A stretch of DNA of 38,480 bases, from positions 3,347 to 41,826 of the forward strand of contig JADFXD010000016.1 of NCBI GenBank assembly GCA_015233725.1. Direction: 5' to 3'. Below are positions 15,657 through 23,637 of the stretch, in pieces. Within the stretch, counting starts at the first letter, position 1; every line of letters starts with the position of its first letter. Source of the DNA: Nitrospirota bacterium (lineage in GTDB: Bacteria > Nitrospirota > Thermodesulfovibrionia > Thermodesulfovibrionales > Magnetobacteriaceae). The notes below the pieces were generated by a model. That model ran no database searches. It was not told the origin of the DNA and saw nothing but the letters and a program-made list of their open reading frames with translations. The translations under genes and the position numbers were made by a program.

Positions 15657-15833
15657 TCACGCTATAGGGACGGCATAAAGGATACCCCCGCATTGGGTGC
15701 AAACGGGTTGATCGTCATCACTCCAGACCTCGTTTTCGTGGTCGCACTTGGGGCAGTTAATCAATTTCAGCTTAGGGCTCTTTACATCTCCTCCACATCC
15801 ACATCCAGACGTACAACTGTTATCCATGCTCAT
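15657..15833 (-). CDS. Small Cys-rich zinc-ribbon protein
   Basis: 58 residues, start ATG at 15833 with SD GGGAGGG upstream. The N-terminal stretch SCTSGCGCGGD is cysteine-rich (C7, C11, C13). A zinc-ribbon or rubredoxin-like knuckle follows: C28-x2-C31 (NCPKCDHENEVW) and C45-x2-C48 (VCTQCGG). It is not recognised as a named family. The position directly upstream of the flavodiiron gene and the metal-binding pattern suggest a redox or metal-handling role in the oxygen-stress cluster, but this is inference. Confidence 0.75.
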   Translation of the reverse strand: MSMDNSCTSGCGCGGDVKSPKLKLINCPKCDHENEVWSDDDQPVCTQCGGILYAVPIA

Positions 15834-15850
15834 ACGCGTTATCCCTCCCT

Positions 15851-16303
15851 TTAGACTGCCACCCGTTCATGGGCCTTGAGCCATCCCTCTTGTCTTAGTC
15901 GTTCCGTGCGTCTGTTTGCCCAGTCCTTGAGCTCCGTTATGTACTTCTTGGGATTGACCTTGGCTATAGACACAATGGACTCCCTCTCCCTGAGACTATC
16001 TATATGGTCGCCTGGATATATCCCCCTCCATGAGCAGTAATCTTCCACGAAGATCGTTTCGGGGCTAAGACGTCTTAGATGTTCAACCGGCATACTATTA
16101 GACATCAAACGGGCTATCTCCATATCGTACTCGATGATCCAGCCATTGTCCCTGATCATCGTATCGGGATTAAAATCCACATTCGCCGAACACCTTGGGC
16201 AATAAAGCGCACTTAACGTCTCCGGGGGCAGTATCTCGTTCTTAAAGGTCATGCTGACCTCATACTGTCCACAACTGCACCTAAAGCTATGATCCATGCA
16301 CAT
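15851..16303 (-). CDS. Uncharacterised Cys-containing protein
   Basis: A 150-residue soluble protein of unknown function. Two cysteine pairs, C9/C11 (RCSCGQY) and C35/C38 (YCPRCSA), look like a split zinc ribbon in the first 40 residues; the rest is helical and charged, including RRLSPETIFVEDYC, and ends in a basic amphipathic stretch (DWANRRTERLRQEGW). SD GGAGG precedes the ATG at 16303. It is the first gene of the minus-strand oxygen-defence run, 17 bp before the zinc-ribbon gene. No enzyme motif is recognised. Confidence 0.7.
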   Translation of the reverse strand: MCMDHSFRCSCGQYEVSMTFKNEILPPETLSALYCPRCSANVDFNPDTMIRDNGWIIEYDMEIARLMSNSMPVEHLRRLSPETIFVEDYCSWRGIYPGDHIDSLRERESIVSIAKVNPKKYITELKDWANRRTERLRQEGWLKAHERVAV

Positions 16304-16414
16304 ATGTCTTTTCCTCCTTAAATGTAAATTTCCTGTTTCTATTTTACCACAATCAAAAAAGAAAAAGGTGTAGAAAGAAGAAGCAGCACCACAATCAACC
16401 GTGGGCGTCAGTAG

Positions 16415-16700
16415 TTAACGTCCGCCACGCACCGGCCAAACATAGTTGTCTTTGGACTTATCATCGGAGTTGACGTCTCCATCGCCCATATTGACGCCCC
16501 ACGCATCGGACGTATTGCCAACGTAGGCAATAGACGACCAGTATAAGTCAGACTGCACATTGGTAAAGCCTTGTGAATTGAGCCAAGAATACGGGGCACC
16601 TTTTCTATATTTAAAAAGACTCTTAAGCTCATTACATATCCAAATTTCTTTAAGATTCGCATCCACCTTGGAGCGTTGCGCTTTACTTGCAAGGCTTCAT
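16415..16700 (-). pseudogene. DUF1566 (Lcl-type) domain fragment
   Basis: The minus strand encodes FTNVQSDLYWSSIAYVGN, then AWGVNMGDGDVNS and the end NYVWPVRGGR, which is the conserved C-terminus of DUF1566 domains (YWSS...VNM.DG...VWPVRGG). Upstream the frame degenerates (ICNELKSLFKYRKGAPY is recognisable) and is cut off by the dispersed repeat at about 16709. It is a remnant with no start of its own. Confidence 0.72.
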
Positions 16701-16708
16701 AATCTATA

Positions 16709-16876
16709 TTGGGGTCAAGGGGACTTCTTTGTGGCCGGGGTGGGTGCGACGATGTTGAGCCAGGGGCGGCTCGGCCCCCCGCTGCGATAACATCGTGCCT
16801 CACCCCTGCCCTTGTGGGTGAGTCTGAGGGAGGGGTCAGCGACCCCTGGCTCAGTTGGGCAAAGCCCTCCCTTCTT
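16709..16876 (+). repeat. Dispersed repeat, nested/composite copy 5
   Basis: Begins like other copies (GGGGTCAAGGGGACTT) and ends like them (CCCTTGTGGGTGAGTCTGAG, then a CAAAGCCCTCCCTTCTTTTT tail). Between the halves lies an insert of about 90 bp with its own long inverted repeat (ACGATGTT near 16749 with AACATCGT near 16790) enclosing GGGG/CCCC. Another hairpin GGGGTCAGCGACCCC lies in the right half. A piece of the insert recurs at 18452-18500. Confidence 0.72.
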
Positions 16877-16884
16877 TTTAAAGC

Positions 16885-18345
16885 TTATTTATAGCGCTTA
16901 TCGAAATCTGCCTTTCTTTGCTCTCTTTCAGCCTTGACGGCAGCGTCTTCATTTCCAACAGACCATCTGTGATTATCAGTGGCCTGGACCTCATGAAGGA
17001 GTTTTTCGAGTTCTTCAGCCTTCTTATGGGCCTCCGGGTTAGGGCTCTTCTTACCCATCTCTATGACCTCTTTAAGCTCTGGCACGAATGAGCCATACCA
17101 GTTATTTGCCAGTTCATAGTTGCCATGCCATTGCGTATAGTCAGGCGCTTGCATAGACGCTCCATGTCTAGCCCTGCGGCCCTGATGATGCCACTCTTCA
17201 AACCATGTGTAATCTATCTTATTGGAAAACAAGGCATACTCTTTACCCTGCACCGCTTTGAGTACCTCGGTAGCCTTGTTAAACAGTTTTTCGCCAGGTT
17301 TTGCCCATTTTTCGCTATAGAGCTGCAGTTGAGCTTCATACTGAATATAAAACGAATTTGTGAAATTCACGTTATGGCAGGATACGCACACTTGCTTCAT
17401 GTTGGCCATGCGCATATCTCCGGTGATTTTACCCGAGGCAAGTCCCCATGACAGGTCTGTTTCATGGGCTTGCTTTAACTGCGCCGGACGATTATTCCAC
17501 TTTATGCGTAAGCCGACATTGTGAGTTACGGGCATATCCTTTGTTGCCGACATATGGCAGGTTGCGCATGTCGGTGCAGCAGAGTAGTCCTCGCCTACTA
17601 TCCATTTATTTGAGTCCAGATTCATCTTATCTTTATTGGCATAATAATTGATGCCGTGTTTGGATTCCGTATAAATCTCTATCTGTGGATGATCAGGTCC
17701 CATGTGGCATTTACCGCAGTTTTCAGGTTGACGCGACTGTGCGGCAGAAAACTCATGGCGTTGATGACATGCCGAGCAACTGCCCTCGGAACCATCCGGA
17801 TTAACCCTGCCAATACCCGTGTTAGGCCACGTCGCCGGGTCTAATTTGCCACCTTTGTTCACCTTGACTACCGAACCGTGGCACTGCCAACATCCATTAA
17901 CAGCAGCAGCCGATACCCCCATAGGAAATCCCTCTGTCTTCATTGCCGAATTACCCTCAGCAACGTCTGCTATTATGTTATCCATTGAGCCCATTATACG
18001 TCCTGCCTTGGAATGATGGGAATTTTCAAACTCATCAAATTCCTTTGAGTGGCACTTGCTACAGTCCTTTGGAGATACTATTATTGCTATTGTTGCACCA
18101 TTGTGCTCAAAGGCATCCTTGTCTTCCTTATTTGCCACATGACACTCATAGCAACCCACGTTAGCCCTGAAATGTTTACTCTTGCCCCATTGTTGGTATA
18201 TACCAGTAGTCGTGGTTGAGTGACATGCCACACACGCCTGGCTCTCCTTTGACAGTTCCTTTGGTATCTCCAACTTCATCTCCGCATATGCAACAGCCAC
18301 TGTTGCCAACAAAAACACCAACAAAACTACTAACTTCTTAATCAT
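16885..18345 (-). CDS. Octaheme c-type cytochrome, hydroxylamine oxidoreductase (HAO) family
   Basis: 486 residues with an N-terminal signal peptide (cleavage after AYA, residue 21), hence periplasmic. Eight CXXCH heme sites: C38, C65, C95, C152, C190, C210, C260, C320 (first Cys of each). The region after the last heme contains WFEEWHHQGRRARHGASMQ and YTQWHGNYELANNWY, as in HAO relatives. Family members oxidise hydroxylamine or hydrazine, or run in reverse as nitrite/hydroxylamine reductases; the direction depends on a Tyr cross-link to the catalytic heme, which needs alignment to judge. No quinol-oxidising partner cytochrome is adjacent. In a non-ammonia oxidiser a reductive role is more likely (inference). 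SD GGAGAAG precedes the start. Confidence 0.9.
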   Translation of the reverse strand: MIKKLVVLLVFLLATVAVAYAEMKLEIPKELSKESQACVACHSTTTTGIYQQWGKSKHFRANVGCYECHVANKEDKDAFEHNGATIAIIVSPKDCSKCHSKEFDEFENSHHSKAGRIMGSMDNIIADVAEGNSAMKTEGFPMGVSAAAVNGCWQCHGSVVKVNKGGKLDPATWPNTGIGRVNPDGSEGSCSACHQRHEFSAAQSRQPENCGKCHMGPDHPQIEIYTESKHGINYYANKDKMNLDSNKWIVGEDYSAAPTCATCHMSATKDMPVTHNVGLRIKWNNRPAQLKQAHETDLSWGLASGKITGDMRMANMKQVCVSCHNVNFTNSFYIQYEAQLQLYSEKWAKPGEKLFNKATEVLKAVQGKEYALFSNKIDYTWFEEWHHQGRRARHGASMQAPDYTQWHGNYELANNWYGSFVPELKEVIEMGKKSPNPEAHKKAEELEKLLHEVQATDNHRWSVGNEDAAVKAEREQRKADFDKRYK

Positions 18346-18451
18346 ACTACTTCTCCTTCATTACTGAGAGTTTATACTCTTTAGCTTTAAAATAAAGCCA
18401 TACTATAATAATAGCAGAAAGGTAAACAAAAAGATGTAACAAAAGTCACCA

Positions 18452-18500
18452 TAGGGCTCGCCCCCCAACTGCGACAAAATGGCACCTCACCCCTCTTTTT
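18452..18500 (+). repeat. Fragment of the copy-5 insert
   Basis: GGGCTCGCCCCCCAACTGCG followed by ACAAAATGGCACCTCACCCC resembles 16766-16808 (GGCTCGGCCCCCCGCTGCGA and onward). It lies in the divergent region between the HAO-family gene and cutA; the rest of 18346-18561 is AT-rich and probably holds both promoters. Confidence 0.55.
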
Positions 18501-18561
18501 TATTCACGACGCGTTGACTTATAATACTCATATCTAAATCTGTCAAAGGAGGCATAGAGAT

Positions 18562-18867
18562 ATGGAGTTTTATGTGGTCTTAATAACCGCCCCAGATGAG
18601 CAGTCTGCCCAGGAGATGGCTACGAGGCTTGTGCAGGAGGACCTTGCCAAGTGCGTAAATATAATCAAAAACGTTACCTCTGTCTTTAGCTGGGAAGGCA
18701 AGCTCGAAACGGCCACCGAGGCGCTCATGATAGCAAAGACCAGGAAGGAAAAATTCCAACCCCTCATGGAACGCGTCAAAGAACTGCACTCCTACACGGT
18801 TGCCGAGGTCATAGCCCTGCCCATCGTTGAGGGTTCAGAGGAATATCTGTCATGGCTGCGTTCTTAG
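18562..18867 (+). CDS. cutA: Divalent-cation tolerance protein CutA
   Basis: 101 residues, the full length for CutA, a trimeric PII-like ferredoxin-fold protein. Recognisable motifs: ITAPDEQSAQEMATRLV, the conserved KCVNII segment, FSWEGKLETATEALMIAKT and PIVEGSEEYLSWL. Its function is debated: copper tolerance was the first proposal, and structural similarity to PII suggests signalling. The SD AAAGGAGG stands 9-10 bases ahead of the ATG. It is a single gene, divergent from the HAO-family cytochrome. Confidence 0.95.
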   Translation: MEFYVVLITAPDEQSAQEMATRLVQEDLAKCVNIIKNVTSVFSWEGKLETATEALMIAKTRKEKFQPLMERVKELHSYTVAEVIALPIVEGSEEYLSWLRS

Positions 18868-18916
18868 ATTTGTGGTTTAAAGTATCGGTATAATTAACCC
18901 ACTGTCAATAAGGAAA

Positions 18917-19014
18917 GAAGGGGTCAAGGGGACTGGTTCCCTTGTGGGTGGGTCTGAGGGAGGGCAAAGCCCTCCCTTCTTTTTTTGTATTGCATACGAT
19001 CGAAACGCGCTATA
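18917..19014 (+). repeat. MITE-like repeat, copy 6, right end intact
   Basis: Core GGGGTCAAGGGGACTGGTTC, then TTGTGGGTGGGTCTGAGG, hairpin GGGAGGGCAAAGCCCTCCC and T-tract, then the right terminal segment TATTGCATACGATCGAAACG ending CGCTATA at 19014. The terminal TATAGCGCGTTTCGAT (minus strand) matches the other ends of the family. The left terminal repeat is not recognisable. The right end stands just within the DUF4160 remnant. Confidence 0.8.
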
Positions 19015-19020
19015 ATAGGA

Positions 19021-19103
19021 CTGACATAAGAAAACTAAGCAAAATGGTAAATGAAAATCATCCAAAATTAATGGAGGCATGGAATGAATATTTTGGAGCT
19101 TGA
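19021..19103 (+). pseudogene. C-terminal remnant of a DUF4160 gene
   Basis: The frame ending TGA at 19101-19103 reads DIRKLSKMVNENHPKLMEAW followed by NEYFGA, the usual C-terminal helix of DUF4160 proteins. These normally stand directly upstream of DUF2442 genes and overlap them, exactly as here (20-bp overlap). The rest of the gene is missing: the MITE right end abuts it. Only about 27 codons survive. Confidence 0.65.
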
Positions 19104-19398
19104 ATTAAATACTTCACTTGCTATAGGAGTAGCAGTAACAGATAACACGTTAATTGTGGAATTGAATGATGTAAGGACTATCTCCGTACCTATAGAATGG
19201 TTCCCAAGATTAGCTTATGCTACAATAACCGAACGAAATAACTGGAGATTAATAGGTAGAGGTCATGGTATTCATTGGGAAGATATTGATGAGGATATTA
19301 GTGTTGAAGGGGTATTGTTAGGCAAAAAATCTAACGAAGCTCAGTCTTCCTTTGAAAAATGGCCGAATCATAGAAAGATAATCTTGCACAGTAGATAA
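19084..19398 (+). CDS. DUF2442 domain protein
   Basis: 104 residues. The ITISVPIEWFPRL-type segment (here TISVPIEWFPRLAYAT) and GHGIHWEDIDEDISVEGVL are the signature of DUF2442 (NE0471 N-terminal-like fold). Such proteins are usually encoded with DUF4160 and behave like small, mobile, toxin-antitoxin-style pairs, but no activity is established. The SD GGAGG and start at 19084 lie inside the end of the DUF4160 remnant. With the partner destroyed, this copy is probably an orphan. A TATAAT at the end of the upstream MITE (19011-19016) could now supply its promoter. Confidence 0.82.
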   Translation: MNILELELNTSLAIGVAVTDNTLIVELNDVRTISVPIEWFPRLAYATITERNNWRLIGRGHGIHWEDIDEDISVEGVLLGKKSNEAQSSFEKWPNHRKIILHSR

Positions 19399-19466
19399 GA
19401 ATTCAGCATACGACTGAAATATTGTGTGTAATCATACACTGTGGGCAAGTCGTATAATCTTTAATC

Positions 19467-19541
19467 TGGAGCGGGCGACGAGGCTCGAACTCGCGACCCC
19501 AACCTTGGCAAGGTTGTGCTCTACCACTGAGCTACGCCCGC
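19467..19541 (-). tRNA. tRNA-Gly (anticodon GCC)
   Basis: On the minus strand: acceptor GCGGGCG (from 19541) pairs with CGCCCGC, D arm GTAGCTCAGTGGTAGAGC, anticodon loop CTTGCCAAG with stem CAACC/GGTTG, T arm GCGAGTTCGAGCCTCGT. The CCA end is encoded (19467-19469). All standard invariant bases are present. Confidence 0.97.
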
Positions 19542-19617
19542 TTCATCTACATCATTTGGTATACCCTGACTGACCTCCAACTACGGTTGACCTGGATACC
19601 AAATACTTACGCTATAT

Positions 19618-19646
19618 AATATAGCATAACCGAATACCATTTGCAA
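19618..19646 (-). promoter_or_regulatory. Promoter of the tRNA-Gly gene
   Basis: On the minus strand TTGCAA (19646-19641), a 17-bp spacer and TATATT (19623-19618) form a good sigma70-type promoter about 70 bp ahead of the tRNA 5' end. A partial palindrome GCTATATAATATAGC overlaps the -10. The remainder of 19546-19769 is AT-rich and should also hold the trpE promoter, which I cannot define. Confidence 0.55.
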
Positions 19647-19781
19647 CAACTATTTTTTTGTTGGCGCTTTTTTTTTGATCTGGCTCCCCTGCACCCTTGG
19701 CACTTTCTTTAACCAAACTGTTATGATATACATATATAGTTTATATAACGATAATCTAAAGAAAAGAGAGTGTGTTTGTCA

Positions 19782-21317
19782 ATGTATTATCCAGACCTGG
19801 AACGATTTAAAGAGCTGTCAGGTACAGGTAACCTGATACCGGTATACAAGGATATACTGGCCGATATGGAGACGCCAGTGTCGGTGTACATGAAGATCGC
19901 TGGAGAGAATTCGTTTCTCTTTGAGAGCGTTGAGGGCGGCGAGAAGTGGGCGCGATACTCCTTCATCGGAGGGGCCCCGACAAAGGTCATCAATTTCTGG
20001 ATCAAGCGCGGGGAAGACGACAATATTATGGAGATAACCCGGCAGCATCAACCGCCGGTGACGATTAAAAATGTCGATGACCCGCTTGAGGTACTGCGCC
20101 AGGAAATGGCCCATTACAAGGGCGTTGAGGTTCCGGGTCTGCCACGATTCTACGGTGGACTCGTGGGGTATATCGGGTACGAAAACGTGAGGTTCTTTGA
20201 AAAGGTCACGCCTACCAAAAAACCCTCGCTCGGGCTGCCGGATATCTACATGATGAAGATGGATACGCTGCTCGTCTTTGATCACCGCAAGCATGTGATC
20301 AAGGTGGTAGCCAACGCCTTCATAGACGACAACACGACCCCAGCGACTGTAAGGAGCGAATCCGATATCAAGCAGGCCTATGCCGAGGCGGTGTCAAAGA
20401 TAGATGCCCTGGTTGCCCTGTTAAAGGCACCACATAAGGCTGGCAGCTTTGACGTGACTAAAGACCCATCTGAAACGGCATATATATCTTCCTTTGCACA
20501 GAAGGAGGGGTTTATGAGCGTCGTTGACAGGGCCAAGGAGTATATCAGGGCCGGGGATGCCTTCCAGATCGTGCTTTCCCAGCGGTTTGAGACCTCCGGC
20601 AGCGTTGACCCCTTTACCGTATACAGGGCGCTGCGGGTCATCAATCCATCTCCCTACATGTTCTATCTCAACCTGGAGGGGTTTAAGGTTGCCGGCTCCT
20701 CTCCAGAGATATTGGTGAGGCTCAAGTCAGACCGCATCATCCTTAGACCCATTGCCGGGACGAGAAGGAGAGGCGCCACTGAGGACGAAGACATAGCCCT
20801 TGAAAAAGAGCTGCTGGCCGACCCCAAGGAGTGTGCCGAGCACCTGATGCTCGTTGACCTTGGTCGAAACGACGTTGGCAGGGTTGCCCGTATCGGTAGC
20901 GTTGAGGTGACGGATTTTATGACCATCGAGCACTACAGTCACGTCATGCACATCGTCTCCAACGTCGAGGGTGTCTTAAGGGACGGCCATGACGCCTTTG
21001 ATGTCCTGCGGGCATGTTTTCCGGCCGGTACGGTCTCAGGTGCCCCCAAGGTCAGGGCGATGGAGATCATCGACGAACTCGAACCGGTGGCAAGGGGGCT
21101 GTATGCCGGGTCGGTGGGGTACTTCAGTTTTGCCGGCGATATGGATATGTGTATCACCATTAGGACTATGGTTGCAATAGATGGTAAGATATACGTGCAG
21201 GCAGGGGGTGGTATCGTTGCCGACTCGGTGCCGGAGATGGAGTACAATGAGAGTGTAAACAAGGCAACGGCTATGTTCAAGTCGGTGATAATGGCAAAGA
21301 ACGGTCTGGAGTTGTAG
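19782..21317 (+). CDS. trpE: Anthranilate synthase component I
   Basis: About 511 residues. With the TrpG glutaminase it converts chorismate and glutamine to anthranilate, the first step of tryptophan synthesis. The chorismate-binding domain is clear: [68 protein letters not shown] and [18 protein letters not shown]. The N-terminal [19 protein letters not shown] region is where tryptophan inhibits the family. ATG at 19782 ([10 protein letters not shown]) matches the family start better than the open GTG at 19770, and a purine-rich AAAGAGAG precedes it. The trpG gene follows after 2 bp. Confidence 0.96.
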   Translation: MYYPDLERFKELSGTGNLIPVYKDILADMETPVSVYMKIAGENSFLFESVEGGEKWARYSFIGGAPTKVINFWIKRGEDDNIMEITRQHQPPVTIKNVDDPLEVLRQEMAHYKGVEVPGLPRFYGGLVGYIGYENVRFFEKVTPTKKPSLGLPDIYMMKMDTLLVFDHRKHVIKVVANAFIDDNTTPATVRSESDIKQAYAEAVSKIDALVALLKAPHKAGSFDVTKDPSETAYISSFAQKEGFMSVVDRAKEYIRAGDAFQIVLSQRFETSGSVDPFTVYRALRVINPSPYMFYLNLEGFKVAGSSPEILVRLKSDRIILRPIAGTRRRGATEDEDIALEKELLADPKECAEHLMLVDLGRNDVGRVARIGSVEVTDFMTIEHYSHVMHIVSNVEGVLRDGHDAFDVLRACFPAGTVSGAPKVRAMEIIDELEPVARGLYAGSVGYFSFAGDMDMCITIRTMVAIDGKIYVQAGGGIVADSVPEMEYNESVNKATAMFKSVIMAKNGLEL

Positions 21318-21319
21318 AT

Positions 21320-21898
21320 ATGCTTTTAATGATTGACAATTATGATTCCTTTACATATAACCTGGTGCAATACCTCGGCGAACTTGGTCAGGAGATCAAG
21401 GTCTGCCGCAACGACAGCGTCACCGTGACGGATATCGAGGCGATGCAGCCGCAGTATATCGTGATATCGCCGGGGCCGTGTACACCTAATGAGGCCGGAA
21501 TATCCGTGGACGTGATAAAACACTTCTCCGGCAGAATACCCATCCTTGGCGTCTGCCTTGGGCATCAATCCATTGGCGCTGCCTATGGCGGCCTCATCGT
21601 CAGGGCCGACAGGCTCATGCACGGTAAGACCTCGATGATCCACCACGACGGACAGACCATATTCAACGGCATACCGAATCCGTTTATCGCCACGAGGTAT
21701 CATTCCCTGGTCATCAAGCCAGAGACCCTTCCAGTTGACCTCATCCGCTCCGCATGGACGGACGAGGGGGAGATCATGGCCGTCCGGCATAAGAGCCACG
21801 TCGTTGAGGGCGTTCAGTTTCACCCTGAATCGATCCTGACCACCGAGGGCAAGCGGATACTTAAGAACTTCCTCGATCTGCCCTCAAGTGCAAGGTGA
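21320..21898 (+). CDS. trpG: Anthranilate/aminodeoxychorismate synthase glutaminase
   Basis: 192 residues, class I glutamine amidotransferase that delivers ammonia to TrpE (and, in organisms with a single copy, also to PabB). N-terminal [20 protein letters not shown], oxyanion region [11 protein letters not shown], nucleophile C79 in [10 protein letters not shown] and the His/Glu pair in [10 protein letters not shown] are intact. Start at 21320, two bases after the trpE stop. Its own stop overlaps the GTG start of the following Uma2-family gene as GTGA, so that foreign-looking gene is translated by coupling. Confidence 0.95.
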   Translation: MLLMIDNYDSFTYNLVQYLGELGQEIKVCRNDSVTVTDIEAMQPQYIVISPGPCTPNEAGISVDVIKHFSGRIPILGVCLGHQSIGAAYGGLIVRADRLMHGKTSMIHHDGQTIFNGIPNPFIATRYHSLVIKPETLPVDLIRSAWTDEGEIMAVRHKSHVVEGVQFHPESILTTEGKRILKNFLDLPSSAR

Positions 21899-22458
21899 AG
21901 GCTATGCTTGCAGATTGTAAGGAAAAACTGTCTTATCATGACTACCTGCTCCTGGATGATGACCACAGGTATGAGCTAATAGGAGGAACGCTATCGATGT
22001 CCCCTGCTCCAAGTATCAACCATCAGGTCATATCAAAGAGGTTGTTTATCAGGTTGAATCGCTTTGTTGAAGACAATGACCTTGGGATGGTGTTATACGC
22101 TCCCGTTGACGTTGTCTTCAGTAATGAGGACGTAGTTGAGCCTGATATATTGTTTGTATCACGGTTGAACTCACACATAATGCAAGACAGCGGCGTATTC
22201 GGCTCTCCTGACCTGATCGTAGAGATACTCTCGGCATCGTCACAGTACAGAGACCTGCATCAAAAGAGGCTGATGTACCAGAGGTATAGGGTCAGGGATT
22301 ACTGGATCGTCGATCCCGCTAACAGGTGCATAGAGGTGTTGGTATTAAGCGATAATAGTAAATTTGTCTCTCATTGTCGGGACAATCAGATTGTCAGGTC
22401 AAGAGAGTTAATGGGATTAGAGGTAGACATAGATGATATATTCAGAGATGTGCGGTAA
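21895..22458 (+). CDS. Uma2-family (DUF820) putative endonuclease
   Basis: 187 residues of the PD-(D/E)XK superfamily. Motifs: [15 protein letters not shown] (about 27-41), [10 protein letters not shown] with the catalytic Asp, [10 protein letters not shown] with the Glu, and [19 protein letters not shown]. The family is very abundant in cyanobacteria and some other phyla; nuclease activity is predicted and its biology is unknown. Start GTG at 21895 overlaps trpG by 4 bp; an ATG lies three codons later. The gene separates trpG from trpD, which are normally adjacent, so it looks like an insertion that kept the operon transcript. A second, divergent member is at 32018-32533. Confidence 0.85.
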   Translation: MKAMLADCKEKLSYHDYLLLDDDHRYELIGGTLSMSPAPSINHQVISKRLFIRLNRFVEDNDLGMVLYAPVDVVFSNEDVVEPDILFVSRLNSHIMQDSGVFGSPDLIVEILSASSQYRDLHQKRLMYQRYRVRDYWIVDPANRCIEVLVLSDNSKFVSHCRDNQIVRSRELMGLEVDIDDIFRDVR

Positions 22459-22506
22459 TAAATTACCTGAGACAGGATGTAATCAAAGCCGCCCTGGAGG
22501 TCGTCA

Positions 22507-23517
22507 ATGATCAGGCAGGCCATAGGGATGTTGGTGCAGGGGTTAGACCTCTCCACCGATGAGATGACCGAGTGTATGACGGAGATAATGGAGGGCAAGG
22601 CCACGGATGCCCAGATCGGGGCATTCTTGACGGCGCTGCGTCTCAAGGGCGAGAGCGTGGAGGAGATAACCGCCGCCGCCAGTGTGATGAGACTCAAGGC
22701 GGTGAGGATCAATGCCCCGGCAAACGTCCTTGACACATGCGGCACGGGAGGCGACCTGGCTCACACGTTTAATATATCAACGACCGCGGCCATTGTGCTT
22801 GCCGCTTGCGGGGTGCCAATAGCAAAACACGGCAACCGCTCCGTGTCAAGCCGCTCAGGCAGCGCCGATGTTCTTGAGGCGCTTGGCATAAAGATAGACC
22901 TGCCTGCTGAAAAAGTGCAGCAGTGTTTATTTGAGACGGGGTTTGGTTTTTTGTTTGCGCCCATGTTTCATCCCGCCATGCGTTATGCCGTAAACCCCCG
23001 ACGAGAGATATCCATACGGACGATATTTAACATCCTTGGCCCGCTGACAAATCCAGCCGGAGCAAGACGCCAGATCGTGGGCGTGTTTTCGGCGGCATTG
23101 ACGGAGCCCCTGGCGAGGGTCCTGGGCAACCTGGGCGCTGAGGATGCAATGGTCTGCCACGGACAGGACGGCCTCGATGAGATAACCATCACCGATGGCA
23201 CCAAGGTGACAAGGTATTGCAATGGCACGGTGGAGAACATGTACCTCTCCCCGGAGGACTTTGGCTTTAAGCGTGGAAGATTGGAAGACATCGCCGGCGC
23301 CGACAAGGACGATAACGCACGATACACCCATGAGGTCTTAAGCGGATACATGGGACCAAAACGCGATATCGTGGTGATGAACGCCGCTGCCGGGTTGATG
23401 GTCTCCGCCTTGGGGATCGGCATAGAAGGCGCCGTCGATATGGTGCAAGAATGCATAGAGTCAGGCCGCGCAATGAATAAGCTCCACGAGATACAGAAGG
23501 TCAGTAATGCCCTGTAA
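22507..23517 (+). CDS. trpD: Anthranilate phosphoribosyltransferase
   Basis: 336 residues, normal length. Transfers the phosphoribosyl group of PRPP to anthranilate. The PRPP/glycine motif DTCGTGGDLAHTFNIST, the HGNRSVSSRSGSADVLEALG segment, and FGFLFAPMFHPAM plus NILGPLTNPAGARRQ are all conserved. ATG at 22507 with SD CTGGAGG. It is the last trp gene seen: instead of trpC the sequence passes directly after the TAA into a MITE-like repeat and then the lipid A genes. Confidence 0.96.
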   Translation: MIRQAIGMLVQGLDLSTDEMTECMTEIMEGKATDAQIGAFLTALRLKGESVEEITAAASVMRLKAVRINAPANVLDTCGTGGDLAHTFNISTTAAIVLAACGVPIAKHGNRSVSSRSGSADVLEALGIKIDLPAEKVQQCLFETGFGFLFAPMFHPAMRYAVNPRREISIRTIFNILGPLTNPAGARRQIVGVFSAALTEPLARVLGNLGAEDAMVCHGQDGLDEITITDGTKVTRYCNGTVENMYLSPEDFGFKRGRLEDIAGADKDDNARYTHEVLSGYMGPKRDIVVMNAAAGLMVSALGIGIEGAVDMVQECIESGRAMNKLHEIQKVSNAL

Positions 23518-23637
23518 TATAACAGATTTCGATTTGATTAAATGCAAGATAGGCAGCACTTTTATGGGGTCAAGGGCACTGGTGCCCTTGCAGGGGGGTC
23601 TGAGGGGGGGCAGCTCCGCCCCCTTCTTTCTTTTGTG
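23518..23637 (+). repeat. MITE-like repeat, copy 7, left end intact
   Basis: Starts with TATAACAGATTTCGATTTG directly after the trpD stop codon, continues GATTAAATGCAAGATAGGCA, then the core: AAGGGCACTGGTGCCCTT hairpin, GCAGGGGGGTCTGAGGGG, hairpin GGGGGCAGCTCCGCCCCC and a pyrimidine tail. The right terminal repeat is missing; the sequence runs straight into the start of the gnnA-like gene. The core hairpin and T-rich tail could act as a terminator for the trp operon. Confidence 0.85.

Noticed and set aside
19560..19770. T-box or trp leader/attenuator before trpE
   Set aside because: No leader peptide with Trp codons and no T-box core sequence could be found; the only inverted repeat (TTTGGTAT...ATACCAAA) lies in the tRNA leader on the other strand.
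23542..23637. N-terminal extension of the GnnA-like protein from ATG 23542
   Set aside because: The extra residues are the translated MITE core; the conserved Rossmann start lies at about 23638. Kept only as an alternative start.
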